Source of the DNA: Methylobacterium sp. WSM2598 | GTDB lineage: Bacteria; Pseudomonadota; Alphaproteobacteria; Rhizobiales; Beijerinckiaceae | Reading direction: 5' to 3' | DNA: 64,000 bases | NCBI RefSeq assembly: GCF_000379105.1 | Contig: NZ_KB900609.1 | Location: 6,099,866-6,163,865, forward strand | Shown here: one piece after another, positions 51,945-64,000 of the stretch | Layout: every line of letters begins with the position of its first letter | Position numbering within the stretch: the first letter of the stretch is position 1 | Translations under genes and position numbers: made by a program | Notes under the pieces: generated by a model | Told to the model about the DNA's origin: nothing | What the model saw: only the letters and a program-made list of their open reading frames with translations | The model's database searches: none

Positions 51945-51996
51945 GGGATGGGTTCCGGGGGAGGGGACGAGGGGACGAGGGGCGCGCCGCGCCCGC

Positions 51997-53007
51997 TCAG
52001 GTCTTGCGCGCGACCGTGAAGCGGGCCGCCTCGCGCAGCGTCGCGGCGGCCTCGCCCCAGGGGCGCAGGGCGGCCTCGCAGACGCCGACGAGGCGCTCGC
52101 ACTCGGCGCGGGCGCCGTCGAGGCCGAGGCGATCGACCAGGGTCGCCTTGCCGGCCGCCGCGTCCTTGCCGGTGCGCTTGCCCATCGCCTCGGCGGAGGC
52201 CTCGCGGTCGAGGATGTCGTCGGCGACCTGGAAGGCCTGGCCGAGGGCGCGGCCGTAGGCGAGGAGGGCGGCGCGCTGCTCCGCGTCGGCGCCGCCGACG
52301 ATCGCCCCGGCCTCGACCGAGACGGCGAGGAGCGCGCCGGTCTTCATCGCCTGGAGCTGCAGGGTCGCGTCGACGTCGAGCGCCGCCTCGCCGAAGCGGC
52401 CCTCGGCGCCGAGGTCGAGGAGCTGGCCGCCGACCATCCCGCCGAGACCGGCCGCCCGGGCGAGCCCGAGCACGAGGTCGGCCCGGATGCCCGCGTCGGG
52501 TTGCCAGGCCGGGTCGGCCAAGAGTTCGAAGGCGAGCGTCAGCAGCGCGTCGCCCGCCAGGATCGCCGTCGCCTCGTCGAAGGCCTTGTGGACGGTGGGC
52601 TTGCCGCGGCGCAGGTCGTCGTCGTCCATGGCCGGCAGGTCGTCGTGGACCAGCGAGTAGCAGTGGACGAGTTCGATGCCCCCGCCCGCGGCCAGCGCTC
52701 CCGGATAGGGGCCGCCGAGGAGACGGGCGGTCTCGATGGTCAGGAAGGGGCGCAGGCGCTTGCCGCCGCCGAGCACCGCGTGGCGCATCGCCTGCATCAG
52801 GCGCGGGGGCCGCGTGATCTCGCCCGGGCCGGTCGCGTCGCCGAGGCGCTCGTCGAGAAAGACCTCCACCGCCTCCGCGACCGCGGCGAGCCGGGCGGGG
52901 AAATCGGCGCCCTCCGGATAGAAGCCGCCGGCCGTTCCGTGCGAAGGACCGGGGGAAGCCGCGGCGGGCTTGCGTGTCTCGGCCGGGCCGGCCTGCGGTG
53001 ACGTCAT
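51997..53007 (-). CDS. ispA: farnesyl diphosphate synthase
   Basis: Short-chain prenyltransferase, 336 aa. The two Asp-rich motifs are present: HDDLPAMDDDDLRRGKPT (first) and FQVADDILDREAS (second), with GGGKRLRPFLT and KTGALLAVSVEAGAI. It makes farnesyl diphosphate for quinones, hopanoids and carotenoids. The N-terminus is about 35 residues longer than in E. coli IspA and Pro/Ala-rich. Its ATG and the mtgA ATG share the palindrome CATG at 53005-53008, so the divergent genes overlap by two bases. Confidence 0.93.
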   Translation of the reverse strand: MTSPQAGPAETRKPAAASPGPSHGTAGGFYPEGADFPARLAAVAEAVEVFLDERLGDATGPGEITRPPRLMQAMRHAVLGGGKRLRPFLTIETARLLGGPYPGALAAGGGIELVHCYSLVHDDLPAMDDDDLRRGKPTVHKAFDEATAILAGDALLTLAFELLADPAWQPDAGIRADLVLGLARAAGLGGMVGGQLLDLGAEGRFGEAALDVDATLQLQAMKTGALLAVSVEAGAIVGGADAEQRAALLAYGRALGQAFQVADDILDREASAEAMGKRTGKDAAAGKATLVDRLGLDGARAECERLVGVCEAALRPWGEAAATLREAARFTVARKT

Positions 53008-53776
53008 GGGGAAAGCCTCGGTCGAGGAAGCGGGGGAGGACGGGATTCAGGAGCCGCGCGGCGCGATCACGGGGCAGGAGGCGGGCCGGTCCGCCGCGGC
53101 GCCCGCGCGCCGGCTCGCCCGCGCGCTGCGCCTGCTCGTGCTGCTGCCTTTCATCGCGGTGATCCTCGTCCTGTGCCTCGCGCTCGTCTATCGCGCGGTC
53201 GATCCGCCCTCAACCCTCATGCTCGGCCGCTGGCTGACCGGCCGGCCGGTCGAGCGGGACCGCGTCCCGCTCGCCGGCATCGCCCCGGTCCTGGTCCAGG
53301 CGGTGATCGCCTCCGAGGACCAGCGCTTCTGCCTGCACCGGGGCGTCGACTGGGAGGCGCTCGGCGAGGTGGTGAGCGACGAGGACGGGCCGAGCCGCGG
53401 CGCCTCCACGGTCACCATGCAGACGGTCAAGAACGTTTTCCTGTGGCCCGGCCGCTCCTACCTGCGCAAGGCGATGGAGATCCCCCTCGCGCTGCTGGCG
53501 GACCTGGTCTGGGGCAAGCGGCGGACGATGGAGATCTACCTCAACGTGGCCGAGTGGGGGGACGGCATCTACGGCGCGGAGGCCGCCGCCCGTCACTGGT
53601 TCGGCAAGGGCGCCCGCGACCTCACCCGGAGCGAGGCGGCGCTCCTCGTCGTCGCCCTGCCCAACCCGGCGGCCCGCAGCCCGGCCCACCCGTCGCGGGG
53701 CTTGAGGGCGCTCGCCGGGCGCCTGCAGGCGCGCCTGGCGCGCATCGGCTCGCTCGCCGCCTGCGTCCGGCCCTGA
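53006..53776 (+). CDS. mtgA: monofunctional biosynthetic peptidoglycan transglycosylase
   Basis: 256-aa inner-membrane glycosyltransferase that polymerises lipid II into glycan strands. A cytoplasmic N-terminus of about 45 residues, one membrane helix (LLVLLPFIAVILVLCLALVY), then the GT51 domain with VIASEDQRFCLHRGVDW (catalytic Glu), SRGASTVTMQTVKNVFLW and RRTMEIYLNVAEWGDGIYG. No transpeptidase domain. The start shares CATG with divergent ispA; a later start before the membrane helix is possible. Confidence 0.93.
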   Translation: MGKASVEEAGEDGIQEPRGAITGQEAGRSAAAPARRLARALRLLVLLPFIAVILVLCLALVYRAVDPPSTLMLGRWLTGRPVERDRVPLAGIAPVLVQAVIASEDQRFCLHRGVDWEALGEVVSDEDGPSRGASTVTMQTVKNVFLWPGRSYLRKAMEIPLALLADLVWGKRRTMEIYLNVAEWGDGIYGAEAAARHWFGKGARDLTRSEAALLVVALPNPAARSPAHPSRGLRALAGRLQARLARIGSLAACVRP

Positions 53777-53860
53777 CGCTGCGGCGCGACGCCCGGGAAC
53801 GCGGGTGGCGCGCCGTCCATTCCCCGCGTAGAGAGCGGGCCTGGCCGCGCAGGAGGCAGC

Positions 53861-54202
53861 ATGTTCACACTCGAAATCAACGGAACCCCGGTCGCCGTCA
53901 TCCGGGCCACCGAGACCCAGGCCCGCGAGCTCCTCGACGTGGAGGGGTTCAAGGACGACCTGCGCACCATGACCACCGAGGGGCGCCCGCTCTGGTCGGG
54001 CGAGGATTCCGCGCTCAAGCTGCGTCCCTCGACCGAGGACGAGGTCGACACCTTCGACGAGGCGATGGAGGAGGACGAGGAGTTCGACGAGGAGCCGGAC
54101 GATTCGGGCGCGACCGCGGCGTCGGGCACGTCCGACGAGGAGGAGCCGGACGACGTCGACATCCTGTTCCTCATCGACATCGACGACGAGGCCGAGCACT
54201 GA
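53861..54202 (+). CDS. acidic hypothetical protein
   Basis: 113 aa with a strong ribosome-binding site (AGGAGG) before ATG 53861. The first 65 residues form a small globular domain (MFTLEINGTPVAVIRATETQ, ARELLDVEGFKDDLRTM); the rest is very acidic (MEEDEEFDEEPDD and onward). No family is recognised. The acidic tail suggests binding to a basic partner. Tandem with the DUF4424 gene, 78 bases upstream of it. Confidence 0.7.
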   Translation: MFTLEINGTPVAVIRATETQARELLDVEGFKDDLRTMTTEGRPLWSGEDSALKLRPSTEDEVDTFDEAMEEDEEFDEEPDDSGATAASGTSDEEEPDDVDILFLIDIDDEAEH

Positions 54203-54280
54203 GCCGGAACGCCGGAGGGCCTTCCCTTACGGCGGGTTTTCGCGATACGGCCTCCCGGGCTCGGGCAAGCGGGGGGCTGG

Positions 54281-55279
54281 ATGCGGATCGGTCGGTTGCG
54301 GGCGTGCGGCGGGATCGCCCTCGCGCTCCTGGGTCTGGCCGGGGCGCCGGCCCGGGCCAACGACAGCGCGGCGGAACTCGACGCGGGCGGCCTCGTCCTC
54401 GTCAAGGATCCGGCGGTCGCGCTCCTGAGCGAGGACCTGCGCCTCGGCCTCGACCGCATCGCGGTCGACTACGTGTTCCGCAACACGGGCGAGGCGCCGC
54501 GCCGGCTCCGGGTCGCCTTCCCGCTCCCCTCGGTCGACGGGGCGGCGCTGAGCTCCTCGCCGCTCTCGCTGCCCTTCGAGGACCGGGCGAATTTCGTCGG
54601 CTTCACCGTGACGGTGGACGGGGCGGCGATCCGTCCGGCCCTGGAGGAGCGGGCCTATCTCGGCGCGCGCGAGGTCACCGACCTCCTCAGGCGCCACGGC
54701 CTGCCCCTCAACCCGCTGCGCCGGGCCGACCTGGAGAAGGCCGTCAAGGCGCTCTCGCCCGAGGCGCGCCGGCGCCTCGCCGCGGAGGGCCCGCTGCCGG
54801 CCGAGGACGGCCCCGAATGGGGGCAGTGGCGGCTTGAGGCCAAGTTCCACTGGGAGCAGACCTTTCCTCCGGGCCGGGACGTCGCCGTGTCGCACGCCTA
54901 CGTGCCCGTGAAGGGGACCTACCTCCTCGACGCCAAGGAGGCGTCGCGCCGGGAGTACCGAACCCGCTACTGCCTCGACGAGGCGGGGCTCGGCGGGATC
55001 CGGCGCCTGATCGGGCAGGGCAAGGAATCGGGCGGCGTCGTCTCGTCGGCGGTGGTCCCCTACATCGTGACCACGGCGCGGAACTGGGCCGGCCGCATCG
55101 GCCGCTTCACCCTGACCGTCGACAAGGGCCGCCCCGACACGCTGGTGAGCTTCTGCCGGAGCGGCGTGACGAAGACCGGCCCCACCACCTTCCGGTGGGA
55201 GGCCCGCGACTACGTGCCGGACGAGGACCTGCGGGTGCTGTTCGTGTCGCGCGACCCGGAGGCGCTCGGGATCAAGTGA
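54281..55279 (+). CDS. DUF4424 family exported protein
   Basis: 332 aa with a signal peptide (IALALLGLAGAPARANDSAA). The mature N-terminus (LDAGGLVLVKDPAVALLSED, then YVFRNTGEAPRRLRVAFPLP) and the central FHWEQTFPPGRDVAVSHAYV are typical of DUF4424, periplasmic beta-rich proteins of unknown function. Full length. The gene is convergent with argG, 22 bases apart. Confidence 0.85.
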   Translation: MRIGRLRACGGIALALLGLAGAPARANDSAAELDAGGLVLVKDPAVALLSEDLRLGLDRIAVDYVFRNTGEAPRRLRVAFPLPSVDGAALSSSPLSLPFEDRANFVGFTVTVDGAAIRPALEERAYLGAREVTDLLRRHGLPLNPLRRADLEKAVKALSPEARRRLAAEGPLPAEDGPEWGQWRLEAKFHWEQTFPPGRDVAVSHAYVPVKGTYLLDAKEASRREYRTRYCLDEAGLGGIRRLIGQGKESGGVVSSAVVPYIVTTARNWAGRIGRFTLTVDKGRPDTLVSFCRSGVTKTGPTTFRWEARDYVPDEDLRVLFVSRDPEALGIK

Positions 55280-55301
55280 GGGGGTGGGGGGCCCCGCCCT
55301 C

Positions 55302-56543
<1,242 letters not shown>

Positions 56544-56754
56544 GGGAACGGGCCTCGGCTGCCGGCAGGAAGGGACGCGCGGCTCTATCAGCCGCGCCCG
56601 CCCGCGTGCAACCGCGGCGGCGCCCCGGCGCTTTCCCCGCGCGGCGCTCCCCGCCCGGCATCGGCCTCGGCTGCGGCCTTGGCTTCGGCCTTGGCGCTTG
56701 TGGCAGGGCGGGGGCGGAGCGAAGCTGCCTGGATGATGCGCAGGAGGAGCCTTG

Positions 56755-57381
56755 ATGGCGCGCCGGCCCACCCTCGAATTCTGGTTCGAATTCGCGTCGA
56801 CCTACTCCTACCTCGCGGCGATGCGGATCGAGGCGCTGGCGGAGGCGGCGGGGGTCTCCCTGCGCTGGCGGCCCTTCCTGCTCGGGCCGCTCTTCGCCGG
56901 CCAGGGCTGGTCCACCTCGCCCTTCAACCTCTACCCGGCCAAGGGCCGCGCCATGTGGCGCGACCTCGCCCGCGAGGCGGCGCGGCTCGGCCTGCCGCCG
57001 ATCCGGCGGCCCGCCGAGTTCCCGCAGAACAGCCTCGCGGCGGCGCGGGTGGCGACCTACGGGGCCGAGGAGCCCTGGATCGGCGCCTTCACCCGCGCCG
57101 TCTTCGAGGCGGAATTCGCCCGAGGCCAGTCGATCGCCGAGCCCGGCAGCATCTCGGCCCTGCTGAACGGCCTCTCCCTCGACGGCCCGGGCATCGTCAA
57201 GGCGGCGACCGCCGAGCCGAACAAGAGCCGGCTGCGCGTCATCGGCGAGGAGGCGAAGTCGCGCGGCATCTTCGGCGCGCCCACCTTCCTCACCGAGGAC
57301 GGCGAGCTGTTCTGGGGCAACGACAGGCTCGAACAGGCCCTGGCCTGGGCGGTGGGGGAGCGCCCGCCGGGCTTCACCTGA
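56755..57381 (+). CDS. 2-hydroxychromene-2-carboxylate isomerase-like protein
   Basis: 208-aa DsbA-fold/kappa-GST protein. Start LEFWFEFASTYSYLAAMRIE (with the conserved Ser/Tyr of the glutathione site), WRPFLLGPLFAGQGW and the cis-Pro region RGIFGAPTFLTEDGELFWGN match HCCA isomerases, which use glutathione in naphthalene breakdown. In organisms without that pathway the family probably has other glutathione-dependent roles. ATG 56755 follows AGGAGGAG. Tandem with the next thioredoxin-fold gene. Confidence 0.85.
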   Translation: MARRPTLEFWFEFASTYSYLAAMRIEALAEAAGVSLRWRPFLLGPLFAGQGWSTSPFNLYPAKGRAMWRDLAREAARLGLPPIRRPAEFPQNSLAAARVATYGAEEPWIGAFTRAVFEAEFARGQSIAEPGSISALLNGLSLDGPGIVKAATAEPNKSRLRVIGEEAKSRGIFGAPTFLTEDGELFWGNDRLEQALAWAVGERPPGFT

Positions 57382-57488
57382 TCCGGGGCCGGGAGCCGCA
57401 GGGAGCCCTCCGGGACGGGCGCGCGGCGCCTTGTTTCGGCCAAGCTGGGGCGGCACCCCTGCCGTCCTGGTCCGAACCGGTTCCCCCG

Positions 57489-58196
57489 ATGCGTCTCTCC
57501 CGCCGCTCCTTCCTCGCCGCGCTCGCCGCCTCCGCCGCCCCGGCCCGGGCGCAGGAGGACCCCGCCGGCGAGGGCCAATGGTACCCGCTCACCGGGGATG
57601 ACGGGCGCCCGGTCGCCAACCGCCGCCTGCCCGGGGAACTCGTCTCCGAGATCGAGGCCCTGCCCGGGATCGTGCTGGCCGGCAGCGCGACGCCCGACAT
57701 CACCCTCTACGAGTTCTTCGACTTCAACTGCCCCTGGTGCCGGGCGGCCTCCCGCGACCTCGACTCCCTGCTCCGGGCCCGCCCGACCCTGCGGATCGGC
57801 CTCGTCCAGAACCCGATCCTGTCGCCGCGCTCGGCGCAGGCCGCCAAGGTCGCGCTCGCCCTGCAGCGGCGGGCCGGCCCGGCCGCGTCCTTCGCCCTCT
57901 ACCGGGACCTCCTCGGCCGCCCCGGCGCGATCGACGGGCCGGCCTCCCTCGACGCCGCCCGCGCGCTCGGCCACGACCGCGCCGCCCTGGCGGAAGAGGC
58001 CGATTCGACCCTGGTCGGGCGGGCGCTCGCGACCCAGATGCGGCTGGCCGCCGACCTTGGCCTTTCGGCTACCCCGTCCTACGTGGTGGGGACGACCGCG
58101 CTCCTCGGCCATCCCGGCGGGCGGACCCTCGCCCGCATCCTGGCCAGCGTCGAGACCTGCGACACCGTTGTGTGCAACACGGAAAGTCCCGGCTGA
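57489..58196 (+). CDS. DsbA-family thiol:disulfide oxidoreductase
   Basis: 235 aa. An Arg-rich signal peptide (MRLSRRSFLAALAASAAPAR), resembling Tat signals though with RRS, leads to a thioredoxin-fold domain with the active site CPWC in EFFDFNCPWCRAASRDL and a cis-Pro loop SATPSYVVGTTALLGHPG. A further Cys pair near the C-terminus (CDTVVC) is unusual. Probably forms or isomerises disulfides in the periplasm. Independent of the ATP synthase operon 223 bases downstream. Confidence 0.85.
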   Translation: MRLSRRSFLAALAASAAPARAQEDPAGEGQWYPLTGDDGRPVANRRLPGELVSEIEALPGIVLAGSATPDITLYEFFDFNCPWCRAASRDLDSLLRARPTLRIGLVQNPILSPRSAQAAKVALALQRRAGPAASFALYRDLLGRPGAIDGPASLDAARALGHDRAALAEEADSTLVGRALATQMRLAADLGLSATPSYVVGTTALLGHPGGRTLARILASVETCDTVVCNTESPG

Positions 58197-58419
58197 GCGC
58201 CCCCGGCCGGCCCTCTCCAACCCGCTGAACCGGTTGCCGGAAGCGCCCCGGCCCGGCCCCAGGCGTCGCCTTGCGCCCCCCGTGAACCCATGCTAGGCCC
58301 GCGCCGCGCCGGGGAGGGGGGCTTCCGGTCCGGCGCCTTCCCATCATCGACGGGCCGCGCCGCCGAGCCGGCGAGGGGCGGAAGCGGGACCCGGCGGCCC
58401 AGGTAGAGAGAGAGCGCTG

Positions 58420-58992
58420 GTGGCTCAGAACGGATCGGAATCGGGTTCCACCCTGGGCGGCGTCGCGGGGCGCTACGCCTCGGCCCTGTTCGAACTGGCG
58501 CGCGACGAGCGCGCCGTGGACGCAGTCACCGAGGGGCTCGACCGGTTCGACGCGCTGCTGCGCGAGAGCGCCGACCTGCAGCGCCTGGTGCGCAGCCCCG
58601 TCTTCAGCACCGAGGAGCAGGTCAAGGCGGTCGAGGCGGTGCTGGCCCGCGCCGGCATCACCGGCCTGGCGGCCAATTTCATCCGCCTCGCGGCCGCCAA
58701 CCGCCGGCTGTTCGTGCTCCCCGACATGATCCGGGCCTACCGGGTGCTGGTGCGCGAGGCCAAGGGCATCGTCCGGGCCGAGGTGCGGCTCGCCGAACCC
58801 CCCTCCGACGCCGTGCTGGAGGAGATCAAGGCCTCCCTGCGCGACGTCGCCCGCGCGGAGGTCGAGCTCGACCTGCGCGTCGACCCGAGCCTGATCGGCG
58901 GCATCGTGGTCAAGCTCGGCAGCCGCATGGTCGACGCCTCGCTGCGCACCAGGCTCAACAGCATCCGCCTCGCGATGCGGGACGCGCGCTGA
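58420..58992 (+). CDS. atpH: ATP synthase F1 subunit delta
   Basis: 190 aa, stator subunit linking F1 to the peripheral stalk. GTG start at 58420 with GAGAGAG upstream. VAGRYASALFELARDERAVD at the N-terminus and ELDLRVDPSLIGGIVVKLGS near the end are the family signature. First gene of atpHAGDC. Confidence 0.95.
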   Translation: MAQNGSESGSTLGGVAGRYASALFELARDERAVDAVTEGLDRFDALLRESADLQRLVRSPVFSTEEQVKAVEAVLARAGITGLAANFIRLAAANRRLFVLPDMIRAYRVLVREAKGIVRAEVRLAEPPSDAVLEEIKASLRDVARAEVELDLRVDPSLIGGIVVKLGSRMVDASLRTRLNSIRLAMRDAR

Positions 58993-59053
58993 GGGCACCG
59001 AGCCCCCGCGCGATCCGCCCCTGACACACACTCGAACGAGAGAAGGTCCGACG

Positions 59054-60583
<1,530 letters not shown>

Positions 60584-60610
60584 CCCGGCACGAGCCCTGA
60601 GGGACCCCCG

Positions 60611-61489
60611 ATGCCGAGTCTGAAGGACCTGCGCAACCGCATCGCCTCGGTGAAGGCGACCCAGAAGATCACCAAGGCGATGCAGATGGTGGCGGCGGCC
60701 AAGCTCCGCCGCGCGCAGAATGCGGCGGAGAACGCCCGGCCCTACGCGGAGCGGATGGCCGCCGTCCTCGGCAACCTCGCCACGAACCTGACGCCCGGGG
60801 CGGAGACGCCCCGGCTCCTGTCGGGCACGGGCGCCGACCGGGTCCACCTGCTGCTCGTCTGCACCGCGGAGCGCGGCCTCTGCGGCGCCTTCAACTCCTC
60901 GATCGCGCGCCTCGCGCGCGATCACGCCCGCCGCCTCACCGCGGAGGGCCGGACGGTCAAGATCATCTGCGTCGGCAAGAAGGGCTACGACATCCTGCGC
61001 CGCGAGTTCCGCGACCAGATCGTCGAGCTGATCGAGCTGCGCGGCGTGCGCCAGCTCGGCTTCGACAATGCCGAGACGATCGCCCAGAACCTGCTCGGCC
61101 GTTTCGAGGCGGGCGAGTTCGACATCGCGACCCTGTTCTACTCGCGCTTCCGGTCGGTGATCGTGCAGATCCCGACCGCGCAGCAGATCATCCCGGCCGA
61201 GATCCCGCCGGCCGGCGAGGCTGCGCAGACCGACGCCGCCTACGAGTACGAGCCGGACGAGGGCGAGATCCTGGCGGCGCTGCTGCCGAAGAACCTCACC
61301 GTCCAGATCCTCCGGGCGCTCCTGGAGAACGCCGCCTCCGAGCAGGGCGCGCGCATGAGCGCCATGGACAACGCGACCCGCAACGCCGGCGAGATGATCA
61401 AGAAGCAGACGCTGGTCTACAACCGGACCCGTCAGGCCCAGATCACCAAGGAGCTGATCGAGATCATCTCCGGCGCCGAGGCGCTCTGA
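60611..61489 (+). CDS. atpG: ATP synthase F1 subunit gamma
   Basis: 292-aa central rotor shaft. The N-terminal helix (PSLKDLRNRIASVKATQKIT) and the C-terminal helix (NRTRQAQITKELIEIISGAE) form the coiled coil inside the alpha3beta3 ring; the TAERGLCGAFNSSI segment is conserved. Third gene of the operon, 25 bases before atpD. Confidence 0.97.
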   Translation: MPSLKDLRNRIASVKATQKITKAMQMVAAAKLRRAQNAAENARPYAERMAAVLGNLATNLTPGAETPRLLSGTGADRVHLLLVCTAERGLCGAFNSSIARLARDHARRLTAEGRTVKIICVGKKGYDILRREFRDQIVELIELRGVRQLGFDNAETIAQNLLGRFEAGEFDIATLFYSRFRSVIVQIPTAQQIIPAEIPPAGEAAQTDAAYEYEPDEGEILAALLPKNLTVQILRALLENAASEQGARMSAMDNATRNAGEMIKKQTLVYNRTRQAQITKELIEIISGAEAL

Positions 61490-61514
61490 CCGCTCATTCC
61501 AGGGAATTCATCAG

Positions 61515-62969
<1,455 letters not shown>

Positions 62970-63069
62970 TCGCCACGGTTCGCCTGACCGAACGGGGATC
63001 GGGCTCGCGCCCGGTCCCCGTTCCGCGACCGAAACCCGGGCCCGCCCCAACCGGAACTGACCTCATCCC

Positions 63070-63471
63070 ATGGCCACTTTCCAGTTCGATCTCGTCGGCC
63101 CCGAGCGGGTCATCTATTCGGGCGCGGTCGACGCCGTGCAGCTGCCCGGCTCCGAGGGCGAGATGACCGTCCTGCCGGGCCACGCCCCGGTCCTGACCAC
63201 CCTCAAGACCGGCGTGCTGGTCATCACCGAGGGCCCTCAGCACGGCAAGCGCGTGCTGGTGCGCGGGGGCTTCGCGGAGATCAACGCGACGGGCCTGATC
63301 GTGATCGCCGAGCGCGCGACGCCGGTGGAGGAGCTCACGCCCGCGAGCATCGACGCGGAGATCGCCAACGTCGAGACCCTGCGCGACGCCACGGACGACC
63401 TCGACAAGCGCCGCGAATTCGACATGCAGATCGCGCAGCTGCGGGAGTCGAAGGAGACGCTGAAGTTCTGA
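63070..63471 (+). CDS. atpC: ATP synthase F1 subunit epsilon
   Basis: 133-aa subunit of the rotor that can inhibit ATP hydrolysis. N-terminal beta-sandwich (FQFDLVGPERVIYSGAVDAV, LPGSEGEMTVLPGHAPVLT) and C-terminal helical hairpin. Last gene of the operon; its stop codon TGA (63469-63471) is the first three bases of a palindromic repeat that can serve as the operon terminator. Confidence 0.95.
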   Translation: MATFQFDLVGPERVIYSGAVDAVQLPGSEGEMTVLPGHAPVLTTLKTGVLVITEGPQHGKRVLVRGGFAEINATGLIVIAERATPVEELTPASIDAEIANVETLRDATDDLDKRREFDMQIAQLRESKETLKF

Positions 63472-63506
63472 TCCGGGATCCGCTTGATCGAAGCGGATCC
63501 CGGATC
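63469..63506 (+). repeat. dispersed palindromic element, copy 5 (atp operon terminator)
   Basis: Short form: a perfect 16-bp stem (GATCCGGGATCCGCTT at 63470-63485, complement at 63491-63506) with loop GATCG. The atpC stop is its opening TGA. The other parts of the long form are absent here. A strong candidate terminator between convergent genes. Confidence 0.85.
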
Positions 63507-63511
63507 GCGCA

Positions 63512-64000
63512 TCACCCCTCTCCCGCCCGGGCGAGGGGTTTTTCGTGCGCGGCCTCGGCCGCGAGCCGCGCCGCCACGGTCGCAGCCAGGGCCGCCGCCT
63601 GGCCGCGGATGTCGGGCACGGCGGTGCATTCCCAGAGCGTGCCGCGCAGGAGCGGTCCCAGGGTCCAGAGCGGTCGCCCGGCCGTGCCGTCGGCCCCGAT
63701 GAGCGCGAGATCCTCCGCGGCGGCGAGGCCGAGGCCGTGCGCGTCGGGCCGGACGAGGCCGCGCTGCATCAGGCGGCGCAGGAGCGGGTCGTCGCTGCGC
63801 GCCACGCTGGCGACGCCCGACGCGTCGAGGATCCGCTGCACAGCCAGGTCGCGCGGCGTCGGCGCGCCCCGCTCCCGAATCCGCACCAGCGCGAAGCCGG
63901 CCTGATCCGCCACCGCCTCGACCCGGCCCCGCAGGATCGACAGCCCGCCGGCTTCGCGCTCCCGCGCGATGATCTCGGCCGCGGGCGGCGCCATCCGGTG
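63512..64000 (-). CDS. FAD/NAD(P)-binding oxidoreductase, C-terminal part
   Basis: The visible 162 residues are the C-terminus of a flavoprotein resembling the YdhS/COG4529 group. Recognisable segments are DPLLRRLMQRGLVRPDAHGL, IGADGTAGRPLWTLGPLLRG and TLWECTAVPDIRGQAAALAA, the usual FAD-domain closing region. The N-terminus with the dinucleotide-binding GxGxxG lies beyond the window. Convergent with atpC, 5 bases after its palindromic terminator. Confidence 0.85.
   Translation of the reverse strand, partial: HRMAPPAAEIIAREREAGGLSILRGRVEAVADQAGFALVRIRERGAPTPRDLAVQRILDASGVASVARSDDPLLRRLMQRGLVRPDAHGLGLAAAEDLALIGADGTAGRPLWTLGPLLRGTLWECTAVPDIRGQAAALAATVAARLAAEAAHEKPLARAGEG

Overview
The window is very GC-rich DNA with dense, mostly intact genes. 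It looks like the chromosome of a Rhizobiales alphaproteobacterium, most likely Methylobacterium or a close relative (an inference). Supporting signs are an EcfG-type general stress sigma factor, the cell-cycle genes gcrA, divK and pleD, the five-gene F1 operon atpHAGDC without F0 genes, and several lineage-typical families (EipB/DUF1849, DUF3572, DUF808, DUF4424, DUF4142). No rRNA, tRNA, CRISPR array or transposase was found.

Layout: 1-1.2 kb holds the end of a stress sigma factor gene whose N-terminus looks like the anti-sigma factor NepR, with its own EcfG-type promoter. 1.3-6.8 kb is a complete phosphate-starvation operon (pstS-pstC-pstA-pstB-phoU-phoB) behind a three-repeat Pho box. 7-13.6 kb has gcrA, eipB, dinB, divK, pleD and rpmG. 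13.7-20.7 kb has an MFS transporter, a chemoreceptor, and a Nudix hydrolase, DUF983 protein and RNase R in one overlapping minus-strand run. 21-28.6 kb is the main accessory region: an AT-rich insert with two small genes and the front of a large repeat protein, which turns abruptly GC-rich, followed by a type I secretion ATPase and adaptor. Two single-base frameshifts and one in-frame stop lie in this region. 28.7-34.2 kb has a TraB-like protein, an autotransporter-like outer-membrane protein and a TPR/caspase-like protein. 34.4-38.4 kb is a probable glycerophosphodiester import operon with a GpdQ-like phosphodiesterase. 38.5-47.6 kb is a patchwork of a P450, a YbdK-type ligase and many small proteins, including a membrane-anchored sigma-70 region 1.1-like protein and an Rmf-like protein. 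47.8-58.2 kb is housekeeping (LldD-like, CPA1 antiporter, leuB, ispA, mtgA, argG, two thioredoxin-fold proteins). 58.4-63.5 kb is the ATP synthase F1 operon, and a partial FAD/NAD(P)-binding protein closes the window.

Three observations stand out. (1) The sigma factor and a NepR-like anti-sigma module are one continuous reading frame. (2) The type I secretion locus carries a candidate polymorphic toxin with near-identical 294-bp repeats and a sharp composition break inside the gene. (3) A dispersed palindromic element occurs five times, and each time the gene's stop codon is the TGA that begins the palindrome TGATCCGGGATC.
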